Source of the DNA: Dipteris shenzhenensis
Lineage: Eukaryota > Polypodiophyta > Polypodiopsida > Gleicheniales
NCBI GenBank assembly: GCA_047967505.1
Contig: CM106540.1
Length of the DNA: 64,000 bases
Direction: 5' to 3' (one strand)
Shown: positions 56,870 to 64,000 of the stretch, one piece after another
Numbering within the stretch: the stretch's first letter is position 1
How the letters are laid out: each line of letters starts with the position of its first letter
Translations under genes and position numbers: made by a program
Notes under the pieces: generated by a model
The model's input: only the letters and a program-made list of their open reading frames with translations
Databases searched by the model: none
What the model was told of the DNA's origin: nothing

Positions 56870-57800
56870 CTCTTTTAATGGTTGAACTATGTCACCTTTT
56901 CTTTCATTTCTAATTTTGAGGTTTTTGTCACCTATAGTTATGTTGTTGCTTATTGTAACATAGGTCCTCGAGTTGTATTCTGGTGAGAATTGTAGGCTTA
57001 AGTGTGGAAAATGGTTCTTGTAGGAGCTTAGGGGGGAAAGAAATATTCACAAGGTTTGATGGAGGTTCTCACCTCCATAGGTGTTCAAGGGTTTAGAAAA
57101 ATATTGTAGGGTTTACAAGGAGGAAAGGTAAACAAACTTTTCATGCCATAGTGCAATCAAATAAGCACTGTAGTTTTGATGAGAAGTTATCAAGTTCTCT
57201 CAATAGGCATGGATGAAGAAAGTTTAAATGTTTTGCTAATCTTGGTACCTTTAACAATGACTTTGTATGGTTTATATAGCTCTCAAGCTATGTAACTAAA
57301 CTTGCTAGTGGATAATATTTTCAAGACTCTTTCAATCATTTGATGAATTGATAAGAGACTCTATACCATCTTTGAAACAAAGAAATCCTTTCCTTTCATT
57401 TGTGCAATGCCTCCATCATTACCAATTACTCCAATCTTATGCAAGGTACAGTTGCCCATGATTATATTTTCTTTTTCGTTCTTGTTGAGATGCATTATTT
57501 AAAGCATTCTTATTCTTGATGGATGTTTGCATCTGAATCAAACCACTAAATATCTTCATCTGTTGGGGGGTTGACTTTGATTTTTCTTATTAGTAGACTA
57601 TCTTTAATTATGATTTTGATGATGATGCTGATTTTTGTTTTAGTTGCATTTTCCAGTAGCATTATCCCTTTTTCATATTCTTGCATTCAAGTTCCCAATG
57701 GTTGGAGATGCCATAATAATTGCAGTTACCTATTCTAATGCCCGTAAGAGTTACCTATATCTCTATGACTCCATGTCCCCCCTTGATTGGAAGGACCTAA
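56870..57800. other. No gene recognised
   Basis: AT-rich sequence with no ORF above about 60 codons and no repeat structure seen. Confidence 0.5.
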
Positions 57801-57806
57801 TCTTGC

Positions 57807-57995
57807 TGATGTAAGGAATGCTAAGAATATTCTAAATTCTACTATTCTAGAGAAGACTTTAAGGGCATAGGGATAAACCCTAGCCCTAACCGTAAGGGAT
57901 GAGGATGTATATATTCTTCCTCAAGTTCATGATACATGTAGTGTATAGTTAGCTATCTTAGTTGAGCGTGCTCTCCCCCCCCAAATCTTCTAGCA
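57807..57995 (+). repeat. Probable copia LTR related to copia A
   Basis: Ends TTCTAGCA and is followed at once by TGGTATCAGA (57996), a primer-binding-like site. It shares with the copia A LTR the order CCCTAACC...telobox, TGTATATATTC (TATA), TAGTGTATAGTTAG and GTGCTCTC. The left end (TGATGTAAGG) is a guess. No partner LTR or gag was found downstream. Confidence 0.55.
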
Positions 57996-58009
57996 TGGTA
58001 TCAGATTCT

Positions 58010-59220
58010 ATGATGCTCTATCCTTTGTAGAGAGAGTGACACATAACCTTGTTTTTTCTAGCCTAAAAACTCTTCAATTTTTAAATTTGTTGTGTAGGGC
58101 TCTCCGTCCTCTCCGAGATACTTCAGAAAGCTCATCATTCCAAGATATGGAGAGTAATATTCCTTTGTGGTTGATGTTCAAGGTCTCTTTGAGAAAGCCA
58201 GAAAGGTTATGGACTCCTTGAGAGAATGATATCAAGAGAATAGTTTTCTTGTGTTTCTCTTGAGAATGTTTGTGAGAAAATGGTTGACTATTCTTCATCA
58301 TTGATGGGTTATTTGTCTCAAAGCCCAAGGCACCTTGAGAATTTCAGCTCATCATCATCTCCAAGGTGTTGTTATCATGATTGAGATATCCTAGTGGCCT
58401 TATGCACTTGTGATCTCAAGTCTCTATAGGATCTTTGACATAAACCCGTGATGTCTCAACTCAGTAGCATCCTTCTTTGTTAACTAGAAGCTTCAGTTGG
58501 TCACTGCCATCATCTTTGTTCTAATCCTATGACCTATGCAAAGCCCAATATTAATATGCATGTGGAGATCTTCTTGGAGGACAAGTGGAGGGTTGGTAAA
58601 AAGATTCTAGCCACATCACACTAATTTCCTATTTTATTATTTTATCTATATTGGACTATGCATAACCACCTTCATTAATACTTCAATGGACATATCCCAT
58701 GGAATGGTTGGCACAATCGAAAGTTTGTAAACTCAATCTTATACAAATTGAGATCTTGCCACCCAAACCATTGATTATTTGCATCCTTTCTGTGGGCTTG
58801 TTGCATATTATTAAATACCATTCATCAAGTGCATAATTTTATTAGGGATTGATTTATCAAACTTTCAACAAGTTAACAAGCTTGGGATAATAAACCGTCC
58901 TAGGTTTGGGTTGAATATTTTCTTGTGCATGGCTCTTCCAACTTGGTTATAATCATTGAGCTAGTATACCATTATTCTTTCTTGTAGGACCTAGTCCATG
59001 TGTATAGAAAACCCGGGGTGGCTACTCCATAAACATGTAAGGTAGTATGATCATTCATGGAAGATTTGAGGGACCTAGGGGCCATTTATGGATAGAAGGG
59101 ATCTAAAACAATACTTATATAACTATGGTATGTAACTATAAGAGGTAGACATTTAAGTTCAAGTATACGTATTGAAGAGGGGACCAACAATTACACAATT
59201 TTTCTAAAAAGTATGGGAGT
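58010..59220. other. Possible retroelement leader, then unrecognised sequence
   Basis: The first 300 bp may be the leader after the primer site at 57996 (CTTGAGAGAATGATATCAAG resembles the copia A leader). The rest shows nothing supportable. Confidence 0.3.
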
Positions 59221-59229
59221 ATTTAAAAT

Positions 59230-59900
59230 GTGTGCTTTCTCACATGTGCTTTATGGATTTTTCCATAGTGACCATAAGGGTGTGAAAACTTCTTATTAAG
59301 TTGGTGATCAAGCTACCCATATAAATATAGGACCAGGTCACCCACTTTGAGGTTCCAATCTTAACCCTTTCACATTTGATAATCCAAGTGGGCCTTATAT
59401 GCCTAATATTTCACCTCGTTTTTGGAACAAGATGAATTGCCTTAACTCTTCAAGCTTTTGAAGCTGCAAGAGGTGAGATTTTTGCATCTTAGCCTTTAAG
59501 AGATACTACTCTCAGGGAAGGCATCGGGCTAGAATATCTATCAATGTCATAGGAATGACTACTTCAATATTATACCCATTTGAGTTTATTATTCCCAATA
59601 GAAAATTTATATACCAAGGCAAGGCATTAGTCTAGAATATTTTTCAACTTCATAGGAATGAACACCTCAACCTTGTAAACCAATTTGAATGGATTGTGCC
59701 TAATAAATACTTTACGAGTAAAAATCTAGGATAACATCGCCTTCACTACTTTTCAATTTCTTTATCCTCATAAATCTTGCAATCATCTTACCAATTAACT
59801 TGTGTAAACTCCATTTTCCCTCTTTACTTGGCCATTGATTGCAAGATAGTAGATGGTGGAGGTGTGATGCTTGAAACATATGTAGCCATCAACAAGTCTA
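59230..59900 (-). pseudogene. Ty3/gypsy integrase fragment
   Basis: The minus strand from about 59900 reads FKHHTSTIYYLAINGQVKRE (normally ..TSTPYYPQANGQVER.N), then HNPFKLVYKVEVFIPM (normally .PF.LVYG.E...P), LQLQKLEELRQF, and LKVGDLVLYLYG followed by LDHQLNKKFSHP (normally GDLVL.YDS...KF..RW.GPY). These are integrase core end and C-terminal domain in order, with stops and shifts between. The first catalytic residues lie outside or are lost. Integrase inserts element DNA into the chromosome. Confidence 0.65.
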
Positions 59901-59909
59901 CAATATCAC

Positions 59910-60460
59910 TTGCAAAATTGTGATTCATTATGTTTAAAATTCTCCATGGGTACTTTTAACAAAACATATATTTTGTGCCATGTTGTTATGGGGACACAAC
60001 CTTGTAAGGTCAAGTTATTTGAGGTGAAGGTCCTTCTTTTTGAAGAAATCAAAGGGATTATGAATCTTACAGTAGGCCATGATATGTTTGAGCAAGGAAG
60101 GAAAAATACTATTCATGATAGTAAATGCGAGTGTTTGTTGTTCTTAATGTTTTCCTCTCTAGTGCAATCATGAGAAAGAAATTGAAAATGCTTCCATAGT
60201 ATGCTTGGTCTTCAATAGTAGGTATAGGTAACAAATTTATCTCCAAATAAATAGGGGAATCTTGAGTCTTAGACAGCCTCCTTTTATAATTTTAAAAAAA
60301 TCATACTCATGTGAAATTCCCATCTAGCCAAAGTACTTGCTTTCCTTGACCATTACTCATGATGAATTGAAAAATATCAACCAAGTGGCAAGGACATAGT
60401 GCTTAAAATTTTCAGCATACTTGCCTAGGGGCAAGGTGTGCTTGTTTGCCTAGAGTTGAG
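59910..60460 (-). pseudogene. Possible further gypsy pol sequence
   Basis: Only weak hints remain on the minus strand (SHEYDFFKII near 60330, reminiscent of the end of the gypsy RNase H). No motif is clear enough for a firm call. The 87-codon plus-strand open stretch at 59910-60173 is probably chance. Confidence 0.25.
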
Positions 60461-60469
60461 TACTAAGCC

Positions 60470-61180
60470 TTGATCTTCAGTGTCTATCATAAGGAAAAAA
60501 AAATCTTCTGATGACCTTGTCCTTACCTTCTTGTGTAAGGGATTCCTACTAGTGTATATACACGACATCCAAGATTGACAACAAGCAAATGACAAGCCTC
60601 CTTAATTTGCACAAAGCCCTTGTCATGACCATCATCTCACGAGAAGGAAAGTGACAAGCTAGTCATTTTTGTATACTAAAGCATAGATTCAAGCATAAAG
60701 TAGAAGTAATACAAAATTTACAAGAAATTCTAATGTGTCTTTTGGTTGGCGGTGGTAGAAGCCTCGAAATTCCCTCTGCTTTCTTTCAATCGAGGTGCCT
60801 ACATTTCTCAGGGACTATGGATAAGGTTTCCAAAGATTGAGGATTATTAAGCATTGTGTAAATTATACCATATCCTAAGGCCTAGAGAGGACCCTAAAAG
60901 GAGACATGGGAAAATAAGTTGCCTATAACACCATTTGTCTTCATGTTTTAATAGAGTTTACATTCTCATGGGGTGCACTACCAAGAAACCCTATGTATAA
61001 CATGTGTTAAAGGGGTATTTAAAAAATTCCTTATCTCTAATTATTTCATGAATAAAACGATCCCTTTCTCTATACAACCCGTATTTTTTTTTTGGTTGAT
61101 TAAAAAACCCCTTTTGTAAATGTATTTTTCTAAATTTACCTTGAAATAAGTCACATGGTAACTTACATGTTTTTAGATAA
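60470..61180. other. No gene recognised
   Basis: AT-rich, no supported feature. Confidence 0.5.
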
Positions 61181-61189
61181 AAGTGCTCC

Positions 61190-62913
61190 AAGTACACTGT
61201 AGGTCTCTATGGTGTACTTTCTTACTCACCCTTGCCATGTCTCCTCTCCGTTTTCACATGGTATTAGAGCACAAGCACAACATGGCCTATTTTATTGATG
61301 AGGTGTTGAGACTTTGTGTGTGTTGCCTTTTATTGAGGCATTGTTTTTTGAGAGTTTTTTGTGCTCGATCCTCATATGTCTTTGCCTAGAAGAGGCATTT
61401 CTTGTGTAGCAATTCCACATCCCTCATCCATTTTTAGAGGGTGATGTCCCCTAGATTTTGGCTTAAGAAGGCTTTCATTTGGCTTGGAAATCAACTTAGT
61501 GTATTCCTATTGTATTTCGATATGAGAAATCAAACACATTTTTGGATTCTTCTTGTATTCTCAACTCTTGTCATGATGCATCTCTTCTCTCCCACCACAC
61601 CCCAACATGTGGTATCAGAGCTATAGGTTCTAGAAAACCCTTTAGTCCCCTAGTTGCCACATCATCATCTTCTTCCCATCCCTCTCCTTCTTCATATTTC
61701 TTCCCTCTTTTGCCTTGATTTTTTTCTCCCTTGTTTCTACAACATTTCTTGAGTCCTTTTAACTATAGTTTCCCCTTAATAGGGTGCACCTCTGGCTTAG
61801 AGGAATCAGAGAAATATCCTCTTTGTTTCCCATGTCGACACATACTCTATCTGGTGATCTTATGTCAAATTCTCTTTGCTGGAGACAAATTTTGCATATC
61901 CCTACTAGTTGCTATTGGGAGACCCTTTGAGGAACACGTTGATGAATTTCAACCACCAATGCTCTAGTGGAGCAGGAGAAATAAACAAAAAACCAGGCGG
62001 AGTTGCTTAAGCTCTCTTGGGTGACATTCTACCATTTTGCACCTACCCTTGCTGGTGTGCTTAGGGTGGTATACAAGCTTCACTTTGGTTTTAAAAGAAC
62101 GCTCAAATTTTCTTTAGGATGTTTGAATTGAGGTCTCTACTTTTCTCTATTTTAACACTAAAGTTTTAGATAGTTTTGGTGATTGGATGCTTGATGCAAG
62201 CTTGAAAGAGTGTTGAGAATCATTTAATGTCATTAAACTTCTAGTTAGTATGCTCATTCAAAATTCCTAGCTCTTGTTGCTCTTCTAATGCTACATAAGT
62301 GAAAGCAAAGCCAAAAAGAAAAAAGGAGCACCTAGATATGTCAATAGAAAAGTGACAAATCTTGTGAAGAAAAAGACATATATTATTATGATGCAAAAAG
62401 AATGGATTGTCTTATTTCATTGCTTGCAATATGCACTTGTATGGTTGATATTTATAGCCATTTATAAGAGAGCAGACATTGCCTAATCATAAAGGTAAGA
62501 CCCTCTCATGGCAACCTTTAAAATATACAAATTCAATGGCCAAGCTTTTATACTTGGCAAATGAAAATTAAATTTGCGCTTACGAAGGAGAATTTGTGGG
62601 ATTTCGTCAAGACAAGGAATTAGTCATCACAAGAGTGTGAATACACCACAACCAAGGGAAAGGGGAACGCAAGTGACTCTACTTCAACAACACCAATTTG
62701 CATTAGGTTTGGGAGATGATTATGTGCATCATATTTTAGATTTGGAATCTCCTTCTCAGGCTTGGCATAAGTTAGATGTACTATTTGGTGCTAGCTCTCA
62801 TAACTCTAAATTGACTTTGAAGATTCAGGTCTTTGAACTTAAGATGGATGGAGACTCTGTTGCTGCTCATGTCAACACTATGAGGAGTCTTATGACACAA
62901 TTGGCCTTAGCCT
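61190..62913 (+). mobile_element. Diverged relative of the gag-only element, 3' truncated
   Basis: A primer-binding site (61610-61621, TGGTATCAGAGC) is followed by a leader similar to that at 35098 onward (GCCACATCATCATCTTCT, then C.CCTCTGGCTTAGAGGAAT), then a gag start at 62508. Another degraded primer-like site (TGGTATTAGAGC) sits at 61259-61270, so the LTR region is ambiguous or two insertions overlap. Similarity ends at 62913. Confidence 0.65.
62508..62913 (+). pseudogene. gag fragment related to the TR-GAG gag
   Basis: Starts MATFKIYKFNGQAF, shifts frame, then KFALTKENLWDFVKT, then LGLGDDYVHHILDLESPSQA and VLFGASSHNSKLTLKIQVF, and ends MRSLMTQLALA. It aligns with 35944 onward, including the bases before the ATG (GACCCTCTC). 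The knuckles and the second half of the core are missing. Confidence 0.85.
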
Positions 62914-62939
62914 AATCAATTTATTTTGTACACATGTTA

Positions 62940-63130
62940 CTCCCCTCTCTCTCTCTCTCTCTCTCTCTCTCAAGCTCTATTGCACCTCAACTGTTTAAAC
63001 ACACACAGCTTGAGAACCAAAGAGTGTGTCCTTAAAGAGCTAGTCCCTTGTGCTCTTATCAAATCAATCTTCTTCATCTTCTTCACTCTTAAAGAGCTAG
63101 TCCCTTGTGAGCTCTTACTTGTACAAAGGT
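62940..63130. repeat. (CT)n and a short duplicated block
   Basis: (CT)n at about 62944-62970. TTAAAGAGCTAGTCCCTTGTG occurs twice, near 63032 and 63089. Confidence 0.8.
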
Positions 63131-63311
63131 TGTAGCTCCTTCTCTATATTCCCTGTTGCTGCCAGAGTGGATATTACTTCTGCCATTTCTCCACTCCTAG
63201 CCTTCATCTCACCCTTGCCTCCCTCTTGCTCCTCTTCCTCTTCTTCTTCTCCTCCCCCTCCTCTTCCTCCTCCCGTTCCCTCCTCCCCCCTAATGACCTA
63301 CTCCCATTTGA

Positions 63312-63315
<4 letters not shown>

Positions 63316-63370
<55 letters not shown>
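63316..63370. repeat. (GA)n microsatellite
   Basis: About 27 uninterrupted GA units. Confidence 0.95.
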
Positions 63371-63372
<2 letters not shown>

Positions 63373-63404
63373 CTGGAAGCCAATGGAAATTGCACAATGT
63401 AGGT

Positions 63405-63565
63405 GGCGAACGGATGAAGAGGAGGCAAATGGATGGAGAGGAGGTGGAATTTGTGACTAAAATAGATGTTTATGCTAATCAAGGAGCTCCTTGCGTGAAC
63501 GGATGGAGACGAGGTGGATTTCGTGAAGACTAAAATAGATGTTTATGCTAATCAAGGAGTCATTG
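63405..63565. repeat. Tandem duplication, about 75 bp
   Basis: AACGGATG..GAGGAGG/GACGAGGTGGA(A/T)TT.GTGA followed by ACTAAAATAGATGTTTATGC and TAATCAAGGAG occurs twice. Confidence 0.8.
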
Positions 63566-63789
63566 GATATAAATAGTAAGTGCACCTCATTTTTTGCATC
63601 TATTAAATTGTATTTAATAATAACACATGTGAAGTGTATCGCCTCGAAAGTAGTGCCAAAAGTCATCATATCCTCCCCAACTGTCACGAGTTTGCTTTCC
63701 TCCTATCTTCCTTGGTTTGCTTTCTTGGAGAGAGTCACACCGTCATGCCCCTGCCGCTGTCGATTTTCCATGCCACAATGGAAGAGAAA

Positions 63790-63889
63790 GGTGTCTCTCT
63801 CTCTCTCTCTCGATGTGTGTGTCATGCTATACTCTCTCCTCTCTCTCACTCTAACTCTCTATGTGTTTCTATGTGTGTGTGTCATGCTA

Positions 63890-63946
<57 letters not shown>

Positions 63947-63948
63947 TC
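63790..63948. repeat. Compound microsatellite (CT)n(CA)n
   Basis: (CT)n near 63793-63812, two TATGTGTGTGTGTCATGCTA-like blocks, then (CT)n(CA)n at about 63888-63945. Same compound type as 27472-27530. Confidence 0.9.
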
Positions 63949-64000
63949 TTGTATATAGGTCTCCTTCAATTTAAGACAATCATGAAGGGAAGAGAGAGTT

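Noticed and set aside
63539-63958. 139-codon frame ending in a Ser/Leu/His/Thr run
   Set aside because: Driven by the (CT)n(CA)n microsatellite; no domain.

Overview
The window looks like nuclear DNA of a land plant with a large, repeat-rich genome, most likely a fern. This is inferred from plant-type telomere repeats (CCCTAAA/TTTAGGG), several Ty1/copia elements whose primer-binding site matches the initiator tRNA-Met site (TGGTATCAGAGC), GT-AG introns, a LINE, a Helitron, and a decayed PLS-type PPR gene whose repeats resemble fern PPR proteins. No database search was possible, so the species is not claimed. Almost everything is mobile or decayed; the only intact gene-like ORF of note is a 144-residue protein at 26011-26445.

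Layout. 1-480: a leucine-rich-repeat gene fragment on the minus strand, split by a 216-bp hAT-type MITE with an 8-bp target duplication. 498-1100: three copies of a GC-rich palindrome. 1045-4828: an intron-containing pseudogene with a ParB-like DGNH motif followed by a beta-class DNA methyltransferase domain. 4924-6258: a copia pol fragment, abutting at about 6256 a minus-strand DDE-like transposase relic (to about 9572). 9640-17395: a satellite island bounded by telomere-like arrays of opposite orientation. It holds a G-rich minisatellite, a GA minisatellite with a palindromic core, and a deleted copia element inserted in the GA minisatellite. 18238-23820: a second, larger pseudogene with a ParB-like segment, a methyltransferase-like segment and two tandem Ulp1-like cysteine peptidase domains.

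24678-26760: two diverging paralogues of a small unknown protein, with tandem duplications in the promoter/leader and 3' part. 27250-39330: a three-level nest. Minus-strand LINE sequence is interrupted by a copia element (28876-39031, TSD GGACT), which is itself interrupted in reverse transcriptase by a gag-only LTR element (34784-37440, TSD AATGG). 39480-42412: PPR pseudogene (minus) with an internal 576-bp duplication. 42440-43620: a satellite of about 305-328 bp. 43930-47541: Helitron Rep/helicase relic. 47545-64000: older debris, including a copia gag (minus), LINE reverse transcriptase, Ty3/gypsy integrase (minus), a second relative of the gag-only element, G-rich and AG-rich low-complexity tracts, and microsatellites.

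The most unusual content is the pair of ParB-like/DNA-methyltransferase pseudogenes, one also carrying duplicated Ulp1-like peptidase domains. Both are broken, but both have GT-AG introns, so they are decayed copies of a eukaryotic gene family rather than bacterial contamination. I do not know this combined architecture as a described plant protein.
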